Shown here: piece after piece, positions 42,074-51,004 of the stretch
Layout: each line of letters begins with the position of its first letter
How positions within the stretch are numbered: position 1 is the stretch's first letter
NCBI RefSeq assembly: GCF_018982885.2
Contig: NZ_CP081848.1
Span: forward strand, 1,240,001-1,304,000
DNA length: 64,000 nt
Direction: 5' to 3'
Source of the DNA: Polymorphobacter megasporae
Lineage (GTDB): Bacteria > Pseudomonadota > Alphaproteobacteria > Sphingomonadales > Sphingomonadaceae
Program-made: the position numbers and the translations under genes
The notes under the pieces: generated by a model
What the model was told of the DNA's origin: nothing
Databases searched by the model: none
Seen by the model: the letters and a program-made list of their open reading frames with translations, nothing else

Positions 42074-43198
42074 TTACCGCAGCCGGTCGACGACCTCAAG
42101 CAGTGCCGCGAGGCATTCGCGGCCAAGTGCCCGGCAGCGTTCGGGCGACCAGCCGGCGACGGGGTCGGGGTTCTCGGCGGCATCCTTGAACGGCATTTCG
42201 AGCGTCATCGCGAGACAGCCGAAGCGATTCGCGAGCTGGTTGGTGCTCATCGTCAGGTTCGCTCGGCCGGGAGCCGACGGCGGATAGCCGATCCGCGTCT
42301 GGAAATCGGGCGAGAGACGCGCGAGGATCGCCTTGTAATCGCCGAGCAACCCCAACTGCCGGTCGGTAATCTTCGGAATACCCTCGAACCCGGCGATGAA
42401 GTTGTGCGGCAGCGATTCGTCGCCGTGAACATCCATCGTGAAATCGGCCCCGGTCGCGTCCATCGCGGCGAGCGCGTGGACCACTTCGGGCGAGCGGTCG
42501 AGCGTCGGCCCGGCCCATTCGCGGTTGAGGTTGGCCCCGGCGGCGTTGGTCCGCAGATGCCCGCGGCGCGATCCGTCGGGGTTCATGTTGGGGATGATGT
42601 GGAAGCTCGCCTTCGCGCGCAGCGCGGTTGCGACAGGATCGGCGGCGTCGACCAGCCGGTCGAGCGCGCCCTCCATCCAATACTCGGCCATCGTCTCGCC
42701 GGGATGCTGGCGGGCGTAGAGCCAGACCTGCAAGGGGCCGCCGGCGATGTCGATGCAGTCGAGGTCCTGCCCGTCTAGCGTATGGCCGAGGACGCGAGTG
42801 GTGACGCCCGAAGCGGCGGCGATCCGCGCGATAAGGTCGTGATGCCGCTCCATCGTGTACGGCGCGAAATAAGCGATCCAGATGCTGTCGGTCGCCGGGG
42901 CGACATCGATCGTCAGGATCCCGTCGGCATAGCTCGTCTCGGTCCGTGTCCACGTCTGCCGGTCGGTCGAGACGACCGCGCGATAATCGGGCCAGCCACC
43001 CGGATACGCCGACCCGGCGCAGTTGGTGATCCGCACGCGGCACGCCTCGCCGCGCGCCCCCGACAGACGGAAATAGAACCACTGGTAGAAGTCGCTGTGT
43101 GCGTCCTTGCGGATCGCGAGGTCGATCGCCTGCGGCCCGTCAGCGCGCAGCACCTCGATATTGCCGCTGTCGAACGCGGCAGAGACGGTGATCGGCAA
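42074..43198 (-). CDS. M14 metallocarboxypeptidase, cytosolic CCP-like
   Basis: 374 aa. An N-terminal beta domain (about 1-115) precedes a zinc carboxypeptidase core, the layout of the AGBL/CCP subfamily. Zinc ligands are in [15 protein letters not shown] (His and Glu), then [32 protein letters not shown] (third ligand His) and catalytic Glu in TLEMPFKD. It should remove C-terminal residues, possibly acidic ones. TTG 43198 start after AGGGG; 9 bases after the DUF4136 gene. Confidence 0.88.
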   Translation of the reverse strand: MPITVSAAFDSGNIEVLRADGPQAIDLAIRKDAHSDFYQWFYFRLSGARGEACRVRITNCAGSAYPGGWPDYRAVVSTDRQTWTRTETSYADGILTIDVAPATDSIWIAYFAPYTMERHHDLIARIAAASGVTTRVLGHTLDGQDLDCIDIAGGPLQVWLYARQHPGETMAEYWMEGALDRLVDAADPVATALRAKASFHIIPNMNPDGSRRGHLRTNAAGANLNREWAGPTLDRSPEVVHALAAMDATGADFTMDVHGDESLPHNFIAGFEGIPKITDRQLGLLGDYKAILARLSPDFQTRIGYPPSAPGRANLTMSTNQLANRFGCLAMTLEMPFKDAAENPDPVAGWSPERCRALGRECLAALLEVVDRLR

Positions 43199-43207
43199 GG
43201 CGTGCCC

Positions 43208-43822
43208 CTACTTGTACGGGTAATGCTGGGTGACGCCCGACGGTCCGGGGAAGCCGTCGAGCAGCGCATGCGCCATCGCCGGAACCGACCGCGACAACGA
43301 TGCCTGCGGCGAGCGCGTGTCGATCGCGACCTCCGCATTGCCCTCCCAGATCAGCGCCTCGTCCGAGCGGCGCTTGACCGTCAGGTGCATCGCGTCGATC
43401 TCGACGGCGTTCTGGCTGCCATGGCCAACCGGGAACGACGCCCCGCCGCCGAGGCCGACCCCGCCGCCGCGACCGCCGGTGAAGCCGCCGCCGCCGATGC
43501 CGATCGAGAACGGCGATGGGCGGCGCGGACCGACCGCGACATTCTGATTGATCGCAAGGGTAGCAATATATGCGGGGCCGGTTTCGACCGGGACGGGGGT
43601 GAAGCCCTGCGCGCGAAGCGCGTTGGCGACCGCGTCGAAATAGCTGCGGGTTTCGAGCCCGAAGGTCGCCTTGGTGTCGGCGGGCACCAGCGCGATCGTG
43701 CCGCGCGTCACCGGTGCGCCCAGGTGGAAGCGCTTGACGTCGATCCCCGCGTTCGAGGTCGCGCATCCCGCGACGGCGACCAGCGCGGCGATCGGGAGCA
43801 GGCGAAACAGACTGATCATCAA
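43208..43822 (-). CDS. DUF4136 lipoprotein
   Basis: 204 aa. Lipobox in LPIAALVAVAGCATSN (Cys about 20), then a DUF4136 domain ending SQNAVEIDAMHLTVKRRSDE and ALIWEGNAEVAID. A Gly-rich loop (GIGGGGFTGGRGGGVGLGGG) sits in the middle. Probably attached to a membrane facing the periplasm; no function known. It precedes the M14 gene in one transcript. Confidence 0.82.
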   Translation of the reverse strand: MMISLFRLLPIAALVAVAGCATSNAGIDVKRFHLGAPVTRGTIALVPADTKATFGLETRSYFDAVANALRAQGFTPVPVETGPAYIATLAINQNVAVGPRRPSPFSIGIGGGGFTGGRGGGVGLGGGASFPVGHGSQNAVEIDAMHLTVKRRSDEALIWEGNAEVAIDTRSPQASLSRSVPAMAHALLDGFPGPSGVTQHYPYK

Positions 43823-43912
43823 AACTTACCCCAGTGAACCTTGTCGCGCCGTACCAACGCGCATAACGCGAGTCCGACGCATATCCCTTGCTCGAGCCAC
43901 CCGGAGTAGCCA

Positions 43913-44932
43913 ATGGCCACCGCGACCGCAACGACCGGCACCGTTCTCGTCACCGGGGGCGCCGGTTACATCGGCAGTCACGCGGTGCTCGCGCTCGTCG
44001 ATGCCGGGCGGCCGGTCGCGGTGATCGATACGCTCGCAACCGGATTCCGCTGGGCGGTGCCCGAGGGCGTTCCTTTCTATCAAGGCGATGTCGCAGACCC
44101 CGACCTGATCGACCGGATCGCGAGCGAGCAGGGCATCTCCGCGATCATGCACTTTGCGGGATCGCTGCTCGTCCCCGAATCGGTGGTCAAGCCGCTCGAC
44201 TATTACCGCAACAACGTCGTCGCCTCGCGCAGCCTGATCGAGTCGGCGGTGCGGAACGGCATCAAGCACTTCATCTTCTCGTCGACCGCGGCGGTCTACG
44301 GCGTTCCCGAGGTCGTGCCGGTCGACGAGATGACGCCGAAGTCGCCGATCAACCCGTACGGCAATTCGAAGCTGATGACCGAGATCATGCTCGCCGACGT
44401 CGCCCGCGCGCATCCGATCAACTACGGCGCGCTACGCTACTTCAACGTCGCCGGGGCCGACCCGGCGGCGCGGAGCGGACAGTCGACGCGCGGCGCGACC
44501 CACCTCATCCACGTCGCCGCCGAGGCCGCGCGCGGCCTGCGCAGCGAAGTCATGGTCTACGGCACCGACTACGACACCCCCGACGGCACGGGGGTGCGCG
44601 ACTATATCCACGTCTCCGACCTCGCCGCCGCGCATGTCGCCGCGCTGGGCGCGCTCGAAGCCGCGCCGACCGAATCGTTCGCGCTCAACTGCGGGTACAG
44701 CCGCGGCTTCTCGGTGCTCGAAGTCCTCGACGCGGTTGACCGGGTGACCAACCTCAAGCTCAAGCGGACGATCGCGCCGCGCCGCGCCGGCGACCCCGAC
44801 ACGCTCGTCGCCGCCACCGCACGCATCCACGAGCGCCTCGACTGGACCCCTAAGTACGACCGACTCGAAACCATCGTCAGCCACGCGCTCGAATGGGAGC
44901 GCCAGCTTGACTTGCGCGGGCTTCGTCCGTAG
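43913..44932 (+). CDS. galE: UDP-glucose 4-epimerase
   Basis: 339 aa. It interconverts UDP-glucose and UDP-galactose for polysaccharide synthesis. NAD motif [16 protein letters not shown] (about 13-28), catalytic Ser/Thr in [10 protein letters not shown] and Tyr/Lys in PYGNSKLM (about 148-152), then RYFNVAGAD and [23 protein letters not shown] precedes the ATG. Exopolysaccharide need would fit the PEP-CTERM proteins in the window. Confidence 0.94.
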   Translation: MATATATTGTVLVTGGAGYIGSHAVLALVDAGRPVAVIDTLATGFRWAVPEGVPFYQGDVADPDLIDRIASEQGISAIMHFAGSLLVPESVVKPLDYYRNNVVASRSLIESAVRNGIKHFIFSSTAAVYGVPEVVPVDEMTPKSPINPYGNSKLMTEIMLADVARAHPINYGALRYFNVAGADPAARSGQSTRGATHLIHVAAEAARGLRSEVMVYGTDYDTPDGTGVRDYIHVSDLAAAHVAALGALEAAPTESFALNCGYSRGFSVLEVLDAVDRVTNLKLKRTIAPRRAGDPDTLVAATARIHERLDWTPKYDRLETIVSHALEWERQLDLRGLRP

Positions 44933-44978
44933 GCACCGCGCTCCATTCGCCTGCCTGTATTTCATCTTGGAAGTTCCC

Positions 44979-45104
44979 ATGAAGGTCCGCAATTCCCTCA
45001 AGTCGCTGAAGTTGCGCCACCGCGACTGTCAGATCGTGCGCCGTCGCGGACGGACCTATGTGATCAACAAGACGAATCGCCGGTTCAAGGCTCGCCAGGG
45101 CTGA
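44979..45104 (+). CDS. rpmJ: 50S ribosomal protein L36
   Basis: 41 aa, [20 protein letters not shown] then [20 protein letters not shown]. It is the zinc-free (C-minus) L36, since the four zinc ligands are replaced and only one Cys remains. This is the usual alphaproteobacterial form. GGAAG lies before the ATG. Confidence 0.96.
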   Translation: MKVRNSLKSLKLRHRDCQIVRRRGRTYVINKTNRRFKARQG

Positions 45105-45113
45105 TCTCGCTCC

Positions 45114-45135
45114 CTGTCGCCGATTCCGGCGACAG
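45114..45135 (+). terminator. Hairpin after rpmJ
   Basis: CTGTCGCCG and CGGCGACAG, 9 bp perfect arms with a 4-base loop, 10 bases after the rpmJ stop and 5 bases before the HAD start. Confidence 0.55.
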
Positions 45136-45139
45136 CCAA

Positions 45140-45763
45140 GTGAAGACACCGACCGCAGTCGTCTGGGACGTCGGGCATGTCCTGTACGACTGGGGCCCGC
45201 GCTATCTTTTCGCCAAACTGATTCCCGACCCGGTCGAGCTCGACTGGTTCCTTAGCCACGTCGTGACCAAGGCGTGGCACTTTCAAAGCGATGCCGGCCG
45301 CCCGATCGCGACGATGATCGCCGAGCTGTCCGCGCGCTTTCCTAAATATGCCGATCTGATCGCCGCCTATTGGCCGCGCTGGCTCGAGACGATCCCCGGA
45401 CCGATGCCCGGGATGCTCGACCTCGTCGCCGAGCTCGACGCGGCAAACGTTCCGCAGTTCGCCATCACCAACTTCGGCGCTGAATTCTGGGCGATGTTCC
45501 GCCCGACCGCACCGGTGTTCGACCGCTTCCGCGACATCGTCGTCTCGGGCGTCGAGAAGGTCGTCAAGCCCGACCCCGCGATCTACGCCCTCGCCCTCGC
45601 CCGCTTCGGTCTTGCCCCCGGCGAAGGCGTGTTCATCGACGACCGCGCCGACAATATCGCCGCCGCCGACACCGCCGGTTTTATCGGCCACGTTTTCGTC
45701 GACGCCGCCGACACAAGGACGTGGCTGGCCGGGCAGGGCTTCTCTGCGGCTGCCGCCAAGTGA
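45140..45763 (+). CDS. HAD-superfamily hydrolase
   Basis: 207 aa. Motif I AVVWDVGHVLYDWGPRY (the first Asp is the nucleophile; the usual second Asp of DxD is Gly here, as in haloacid dehalogenases), motif II ITNFGAEFW, motif III EKVVKPDPAIY and motif IV FIDDRADNI. It fits the HAD-IA, YihX/haloacid dehalogenase-like group. GTG 45140 start; the stop overlaps the NUDIX start by GTGA. Substrate unknown. Confidence 0.88.
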   Translation: MKTPTAVVWDVGHVLYDWGPRYLFAKLIPDPVELDWFLSHVVTKAWHFQSDAGRPIATMIAELSARFPKYADLIAAYWPRWLETIPGPMPGMLDLVAELDAANVPQFAITNFGAEFWAMFRPTAPVFDRFRDIVVSGVEKVVKPDPAIYALALARFGLAPGEGVFIDDRADNIAAADTAGFIGHVFVDAADTRTWLAGQGFSAAAAK

Positions 45764-46155
45764 CGATCATCACGATCGCGGCGGCGATCGTGATCGATGA
45801 ACACGGTCGGGTATTGCTCGTTCGCAAGCGGGGAACGACGGCCTTCATGCAGCCGGGCGGCAAAATCGATCCCGGCGAAGCCGCAGAAGTGTGCCTCGCC
45901 CGTGAACTCCGTGAGGAGCTCGGCGTCGAGGTTGCGCCCGGCCCGGTCTTCGTCGGACGTTTTAGCGCGCCAGCCGCGAACGAACCGGACGCGATCGTCG
46001 ACGCCTTGCTCTATCACGCTGCAATCGTCGGCGTGCCCTCGCCCGCAGCCGAGATTGACGCCATCGCCTGGCTTTCGCCTGATGCGGCCGATCCGCCGCC
46101 GCTGGCTCCGCTCACCCGCGACATAGCGTTGCCGATGGCGGCCAGCCTGCGTTAG
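45760..46155 (+). CDS. NUDIX hydrolase
   Basis: 131 aa. The NUDIX box is GGKIDPGEAAEVCLARELRE followed by ELGV, complete. It removes phosphate from nucleoside-diphosphate-linked substrates. GTG 45760 overlaps the HAD stop (GTGA), so the two are coupled. Substrate unknown; small size and early RVLLVRKRGTTAFMQPGG are like 8-oxo-dGTP or general NUDIX proteins. Confidence 0.9.
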   Translation: MTIITIAAAIVIDEHGRVLLVRKRGTTAFMQPGGKIDPGEAAEVCLARELREELGVEVAPGPVFVGRFSAPAANEPDAIVDALLYHAAIVGVPSPAAEIDAIAWLSPDAADPPPLAPLTRDIALPMAASLR

Positions 46156-46163
46156 ACCATCGT

Positions 46164-46250
46164 ATGTATGGAATCGTCATTGGCGGCGGCAACACCGTGG
46201 CTGCCGACGTAACGGCATGGCTGGCCGGACAAGGGATCCTGCCCACGTGA
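46164..46250 (+). pseudogene. Decayed copy of the murA start
   Basis: The 28-codon frame MYGIVIGGGNTVAADVTAWL and so on starts in a stretch (46154-46195) that matches the start region of murA (46789-46830): TAGACCATCG, ATG, ATCGTCATT and GCGGCGGCAAC are shared, with about 36 of 43 bases alike. After that the match ends. Its TGA overlaps GTG 46247 of the MAPEG gene. It is probably the scar of a duplication. Confidence 0.55.
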
Positions 46251-46780
46251 CCCGCGACTTCGCCGTCGAGCAACGCGGCGTCGCGGTCCACATGGTTGCA
46301 GCGGCGGTGACTACGGCGGTTGCCTTCGGCGTTGGAATCGCCATCGCGCCCGACCTCGGTATCGCCACGCTCCCCGACCGCATCGCCTTCGCGCTCCGCT
46401 GCGACGTCTTTGTCTTCGTCTGGGTCGTGGCGATGATCGCCCGGATCGCTGCGCTGCGCTTTTTCTCACCCGCCGACATCGACAGCAGCGGCAATTCGAC
46501 CCCCAGTCCGCAAGTCACAAATGCCCGCGCCGTGTTGCAGAACACGCTCGAACAGGTGGTCATCGCCGCCCCCGCGCACCTCGCGCTGGCGACACTCCTC
46601 CCCGCGCGGATGCTCGTCGTGGTCCCGATCGGCGTCGTCCTGTTCGGTATCGGCCGCGCCTTGTTCTGGCCAGGGTTCGCGCGGGGTGCGGCATCGCGTG
46701 CGTTCGGCTTCGCGCTGACCTTCTATCCGACCGTCGCCGCGTCTCTTGCGGCCGCACTGCTCATTGTGTCGCAGGCCTGA
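46247..46780 (+). CDS. MAPEG family membrane protein
   Basis: 177 aa with four membrane helices, the MAPEG fold. The typical block NARAVLQNTLEQVVIAAPAH (about 85-104) gives the N..Q.T.EQ..... motif. Eukaryotic MAPEGs act on glutathione and eicosanoids; bacterial members are of unclear use, possibly glutathione-dependent detoxification. GTG 46247 is chosen for coupling (ACGTGA) with the short frame before; ATG 46217 would add ten residues. Confidence 0.75.
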   Translation: MTRDFAVEQRGVAVHMVAAAVTTAVAFGVGIAIAPDLGIATLPDRIAFALRCDVFVFVWVVAMIARIAALRFFSPADIDSSGNSTPSPQVTNARAVLQNTLEQVVIAAPAHLALATLLPARMLVVVPIGVVLFGIGRALFWPGFARGAASRAFGFALTFYPTVAASLAAALLIVSQA

Positions 46781-46798
46781 CCCGCGCTAGACCATCGC

Positions 46799-48079
46799 AT
46801 GGATCAAATCGTCATTCGCGGCGGCAACAAGCTGTCGGGCCGTATTCACATCTCGGGCGCGAAGAACGCAGCGTTGACGCTGATGCCGTGCGCGCTGCTG
46901 CTCGACGAGCCGCTGACGCTCAGGAACCTGCCGCGCCTCGCCGACGTCGATACCTTCGGCCATCTGCTCAACGGCCACGGCGTCTCGACGACGATCGAGG
47001 GGTCGCACCCGTCGGAGTTCGGGCGGGTGATGACCTTCCGCGCCAACCGGATCACGTCGACCACCGCGCCGTACGACATCGTCCGCAAGATGCGCGCGTC
47101 GATCCTCGTCCTCGGCCCTCTGCTCGCGCGCGCCGGCGAGGCGACAGTGTCGCTGCCCGGCGGCTGCGCGATCGGCAACCGCCCGATCGACCTCCACCTC
47201 AAGGCGCTGGAAGCATTGGGCGCGCACATCGAACTCGCCTCGGGCTACGTCAAGGCGACTGCGCCGAAGGGCTTGCAGGGCGGGCGCTACACCTTCCCCA
47301 CCGTATCGGTCGGCGCGACCGAGAATGTTGTCATGGCGGCGGTGCTGGCGAACGGCGTCAGCGTCATCGACAACGCCGCGCGCGAGCCCGAAATCGTCGA
47401 CCTGTGCTACTGTCTCGTCGCGATGGGGGCGAAGATCGACGGCATCGGCACCGAGCGCCTGACGATCACCGGCGTCGCCAAGCTCCACGGCGCGACCTAT
47501 GCCGTTATGCCCGACCGGATCGAAACCGGCAGCTACGCCTGCGCCGCGGCGATCACCGGCGGCGAGATCGAACTCGTCGGTGCCGACACCGCGAGCCTCG
47601 GCGCGACCTTCGCTGCGCTGCGCGAGGCGGGCCTCGCGTGCGAGCCGACCACCGACGGCATCAAGGTCAGCCGCGCGAACGGCCTCCACGGCGTGACGGT
47701 GTCGACCGCGCCTTACCCCGGCTTTCCGACCGACATGCAGGCGCAGTTCATGGCGATGCTGTCGGTCGCCGACGGCGCGTCGCTGCTGACCGAAACGATC
47801 TTCGAGAACCGCTACATGCACGTCCCCGAACTCGCTCGGATGGGGGCCGACATCACTGTCCGCGGGCGATCGGCGGTGGTTCGCGGCGTCACCGAGCTCG
47901 TCGGCGCGCAGGTTATGGCGACTGACCTGCGCGCGTCGATGAGCCTTGTCCTTGCGGGGCTCGCGGCGAAGGGCGAGACCGTCGTCAGCCGCGTCTATCA
48001 CCTCGACCGCGGCTACGAGCGGCTTGAGGAGAAATTGTCGGCGGTCGGGGCCGATATCGAGCGCATTTCCGATGGATGA
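46799..48079 (+). CDS. murA: UDP-N-acetylglucosamine 1-carboxyvinyltransferase
   Basis: 426 aa. It transfers enolpyruvate from PEP to UDP-GlcNAc, the first committed step of peptidoglycan. Start [20 protein letters not shown] with Lys22; catalytic Cys in [16 protein letters not shown] (about 122); late [14 protein letters not shown] and [16 protein letters not shown]. Starts 18 bases after the MAPEG stop; its TGA overlaps the DUF2948 ATG. Confidence 0.96.
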   Translation: MDQIVIRGGNKLSGRIHISGAKNAALTLMPCALLLDEPLTLRNLPRLADVDTFGHLLNGHGVSTTIEGSHPSEFGRVMTFRANRITSTTAPYDIVRKMRASILVLGPLLARAGEATVSLPGGCAIGNRPIDLHLKALEALGAHIELASGYVKATAPKGLQGGRYTFPTVSVGATENVVMAAVLANGVSVIDNAAREPEIVDLCYCLVAMGAKIDGIGTERLTITGVAKLHGATYAVMPDRIETGSYACAAAITGGEIELVGADTASLGATFAALREAGLACEPTTDGIKVSRANGLHGVTVSTAPYPGFPTDMQAQFMAMLSVADGASLLTETIFENRYMHVPELARMGADITVRGRSAVVRGVTELVGAQVMATDLRASMSLVLAGLAAKGETVVSRVYHLDRGYERLEEKLSAVGADIERISDG

Positions 48080-48521
48080 CGAAGCAATGGACGAAGCGGC
48101 CCCCGTCGCCGATTCGCGGCTTCTGCTGCTCGCGCAAGAAGCGGACGTGTTGCCGCTGATCTCGGCGCTGGTGCAGGACGCGATCGTCCATCCTGCCGAG
48201 ATCGCCTACGACCGGCGCGCGCGGCGGCTGGTGCTGCTGCTTGATCGTTACCGCTGGGAGGCGGGCGACCGCACCCGCGTCCGCTCGGCGCTGCGGATCG
48301 AGAGCGTGACGCGGGTGCAGCGGCGCGGCTGGAGCGCGGCTGGGCCGCACGATCCCGACATCGCGGTGCTCGACCTGCTCGCGTTCCTGATCGAGGGCGA
48401 CATCCTGACGATCGCCTTTGCGGCGGGGCCGACGCTGCGGATCGAAACCGAGTGCGTCGATATCATCCTCGAGGATATCTCCCCGCCGTGGCTCGCGGGG
48501 AGCGAGCCGATGCATGAATAG
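48072..48521 (+). CDS. DUF2948 family protein
   Basis: 149 aa. [20 protein letters not shown], then [16 protein letters not shown] and [20 protein letters not shown] fit DUF2948, a family that follows murA in many alphaproteobacteria. The ATG overlaps the murA end, so a role in cell envelope synthesis is possible but unproven. Confidence 0.88.
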   Translation: MDDEAMDEAAPVADSRLLLLAQEADVLPLISALVQDAIVHPAEIAYDRRARRLVLLLDRYRWEAGDRTRVRSALRIESVTRVQRRGWSAAGPHDPDIAVLDLLAFLIEGDILTIAFAAGPTLRIETECVDIILEDISPPWLAGSEPMHE

Positions 48522-48578
48522 GGCGATGCCCTCCGATGACAGTGATATCTGCGACCGCGGCATAATCCGGGCGATCGC

Positions 48579-49496
48579 ATGACCCCCTGCCCGACGTCGC
48601 ACAACTTCATCTCGCAGCGGTTGCGGCTCCACTACGTCGACTGGGGCAATCCCGATGCGCCGCCGCTGCTGCTACTCCACGGCGGGCGCGATCATTGCCG
48701 CAACTGGGACTGGGTTGCGACCGACCTCGCGCGCGATTGGCACGTCATCGCGCCCGACCTTCGCGGGCACGGCGACAGCGCGTGGTCGCCCGACGGCAAT
48801 TACGGCATGGCGGCGTTCGTCTACGACCTCGCGCAGCTGATCCACGGCTTGAAGCTCGCGCCGCTAACGATCGTCGCGCACTCGCTCGGCGGCAATATCG
48901 CGCTGCGCTACACCGGGCTGTACCCGGACAATGTCGCGAAGATCGTCGCGATCGAAGGGCTTGGGCCGTCCCCGGCGATGCTTGCCAAGCGCGACGCGAA
49001 GACCTTCGACACCCGCCTGCGCGACTGGATCGACGAGGTCCGCGGCCTCAGCGCGCGCCAGCCGAAACGCTACGCCAGCGTCGCCGAGGCACTCGCCCGG
49101 ATGATGGCGGAGAACAAGCATCTGAGCGAGGTGCAGGCGCGCCACCTCACCGCGCACGGCGTCCTGCAGAACGAGGATGGCAGCTATAGCTGGAAATTCG
49201 ACAATTATATCCGCGGCTTCTCACCCGTAGACATGCCCTACGCCGACCTGCAGGCGCTGTGGGGGCGGATTACCTGCCCAACCTTGCTCGTCTACGGCGC
49301 CGAAAGCTGGGCCTCCAACCCGGCGGCCGACGGGCGGCTCGCGGCGTTCCGCAACGCCCGCGTCGAGCTGTTCGATCGCGCCGGCCACTGGGTCCACCAC
49401 GACCGGACCGCGGATTTCATCGCATGCGTGCGGAGCTTTCTCAATGAGCGTCATCCGCGCGAAGGCGGGGACCCATCACCCACAATATCGGGTTGA
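48579..49496 (+). CDS. Alpha/beta hydrolase with REP-derived C-terminus
   Basis: 305 aa. HGG and [10 protein letters not shown] region, then Ser in [13 protein letters not shown] (about 107), Asp in the VYGAES block and His in [10 protein letters not shown] (about 272). The fold fits fluoroacetate dehalogenase/epoxide hydrolase-like enzymes; substrate unknown. The last 17 residues ([17 protein letters not shown]) are encoded by the left half of the REP at 49450, so the original stop was lost or moved. Confidence 0.85.
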   Translation: MTPCPTSHNFISQRLRLHYVDWGNPDAPPLLLLHGGRDHCRNWDWVATDLARDWHVIAPDLRGHGDSAWSPDGNYGMAAFVYDLAQLIHGLKLAPLTIVAHSLGGNIALRYTGLYPDNVAKIVAIEGLGPSPAMLAKRDAKTFDTRLRDWIDEVRGLSARQPKRYASVAEALARMMAENKHLSEVQARHLTAHGVLQNEDGSYSWKFDNYIRGFSPVDMPYADLQALWGRITCPTLLVYGAESWASNPAADGRLAAFRNARVELFDRAGHWVHHDRTADFIACVRSFLNERHPREGGDPSPTISG

Positions 49497-49522
49497 TGGG
49501 TCCCCGCCTTCGCGGGGATGAC
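49450..49522. repeat. REP palindrome spanning the hydrolase stop codon
   Basis: GTCATCCGCGCGAAGGCGGG at left and GTCCCCGCCTTCGCGGGGAT at right, same family as 23880. The hydrolase frame runs through the left arm and stops in the loop region. Confidence 0.9.
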
Positions 49523-49579
49523 GGTAAAAATCGATGGCAGCATAATGCCGATGACGGCAAGATTTTGGGGAGAACAGAC

Positions 49580-50356
49580 ATGACCGACTTCACCGGCAGG
49601 ACAGCGCTCGTGACCGGCGCGGGCAGCGGGATCGGGCGTGCCGCCGCGCGGTTGTTCGCGGCGCGCGGGGCGAATGTCGTCGCGTTCGACCTCACCGACG
49701 CGGTCCGCGCCACCGCCGACGGGCATGTCAACATCGTCGCGCTGACCGGCGACGCCGGGAACAAGACCGATGTCGATGCCGCCGTCGCGCGCGCGGTCGC
49801 CGACTTCGGCGGGCTCGATTTCGCCTTCGCCAATGCCGGGGTCGGCGGCGGGCTGGCGGCGTTCCTCGACCTCACCGTCGACGAATGGGAGCGCGTGCTG
49901 CGGGTCAATTTGATCGGCGTGTTCCTGACGATGCAGGCGGCGGCGCGGGTGATGGTTCCGGCGGGGCGCGGGTCGATCGTCGCCACCGCCTCGGTCGCGG
50001 GGATTCGCTCGGGCGCGGGCGGGATGCCGTACAGCGCGAGCAAGGCGGGGGTGATTAACCTCGTCGCCACCGCGGCGAACCAGCTTGCGGGCACCGGCGT
50101 ACGGGTCAACGCGGTCTGCCCCGGGCTGACCGAGACCGGCATGACGCAGTTATGGTTCGACGGCGCCCGGGCGCGGGGAACCGAGCACAAGCTCGGCCAG
50201 CTCAACCCGCTCCGCCGCGCTGCCGCACCCGAGGAGATCGCCGAGGTCGCGCTGTTCCTCGCGTCGGACGCGGCGAGCTACATCAACGGCCAGGCGATCG
50301 CGGTCGATGGCGGCCTGTCAAGCTCGCACCCGACGGTGCCTGGGAAGATGGCCTAG
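49580..50356 (+). CDS. Short-chain dehydrogenase/reductase
   Basis: 258 aa. [19 protein letters not shown], Ser in [12 protein letters not shown], Tyr/Lys in YSASKAG and [12 protein letters not shown] are all present. Close to 3-oxoacyl-ACP reductase-like SDRs. GGGGAG lies before the ATG. Substrate unknown. Confidence 0.9.
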   Translation: MTDFTGRTALVTGAGSGIGRAAARLFAARGANVVAFDLTDAVRATADGHVNIVALTGDAGNKTDVDAAVARAVADFGGLDFAFANAGVGGGLAAFLDLTVDEWERVLRVNLIGVFLTMQAAARVMVPAGRGSIVATASVAGIRSGAGGMPYSASKAGVINLVATAANQLAGTGVRVNAVCPGLTETGMTQLWFDGARARGTEHKLGQLNPLRRAAAPEEIAEVALFLASDAASYINGQAIAVDGGLSSSHPTVPGKMA

Positions 50357-50426
50357 GGCCGGCGCGACGCCGGAGCCAATCCGGGCGGAACGGGTTGAGC
50401 GGGTCACACCAACCGAGGACGATTCG

Positions 50427-50684
50427 ATGAAGCTGATGATCGCCATGACCGCCGCCGCCGCGCTCGCCGCCGCTGCCGCTCCCGCCAGCGCGGGCTGCCT
50501 GACCGGGGCCGCGGTCGGTGGCACCGCCGGGCACTTCGCCGGGCATCACGCAGTCCTCGGCGCAGCGGCGGGCTGCGCCTACGGCCACCATCGCGCGGTC
50601 GTGGCGAAGCGGCAGGCGGCGGCTGCCGCAGCGGCGCAGCGCAATGCGAGCTATCAGCACGGCGCTGGCCCAGCGCATCAGTAA
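50427..50684 (+). CDS. Small secreted Gly/Ala-rich protein
   Basis: 85 aa. A signal peptide (MKLMIAMTAAAALAAAAAPA) is followed by GCLTGAAVGGTAGHFAGHHA, which has a glycine-zipper pattern, then HHRAVVAKRQ and an Ala/Gln-rich tail. Probably periplasmic or outer membrane-associated. No family assigned. ATG 50427; CCGAGGACGATTCG may serve as ribosome site. Confidence 0.6.
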   Translation: MKLMIAMTAAAALAAAAAPASAGCLTGAAVGGTAGHFAGHHAVLGAAAGCAYGHHRAVVAKRQAAAAAAAQRNASYQHGAGPAHQ

Positions 50685-51004
50685 GGCGCGGCGATCGTTA
50701 AAAAAACGCTGTCCTACACCCTGTTAAGCCGCTTACTTTCGCGGCTCGACTCGACTGTCCACCGGGACAGAACCGCTCTTTCTCATTGCTGGCTTGTTCG
50801 AAGGAGACGACCTCCAAAGTCGTCATTCCCGCCTTCGCTGGGATGACGAGTGCGAGGGTACGGCAGTTGCTTCAACGAAAGTGCGTCTCGCACTTTAAGC
50901 GCGATGGTCGAAGAAGAAGACCAAAGGCGAAGGTCAGAGCGAAAATCAAAACACACGCTTTTGTGTGAACTTATTTTGAACTTAACCCCGGGCAGCCCTA
51001 CAAA
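50685..51004. other. Intergenic region with several hairpins
   Basis: 320 bases with no credible gene, lower in GC than its surroundings. It holds CGTCATTCCC/GGGATGACG (50821-50848), a short REP; AAGTGCG/CGCACTT (50879-50895), a perfect 7 bp hairpin with a 3-base loop; and ACACA/TGTGT at about 50951-50967. It could contain terminators for both flanks or a small RNA. Confidence 0.5.
50821..50848. repeat. Short REP hairpin
   Basis: CGTCATTCCC and TGGGATGACG, a short, partly diverged member of the GTCATCCC REP family, between the small secreted gene and dnaE2. Confidence 0.7.

Noticed and set aside
46217..46246. ATG 46217 as the start of the MAPEG gene
   Set aside because: GTG 46247 overlaps the stop of the preceding short frame and has AAGGGA upstream; the ten extra residues do not look like part of the fold.
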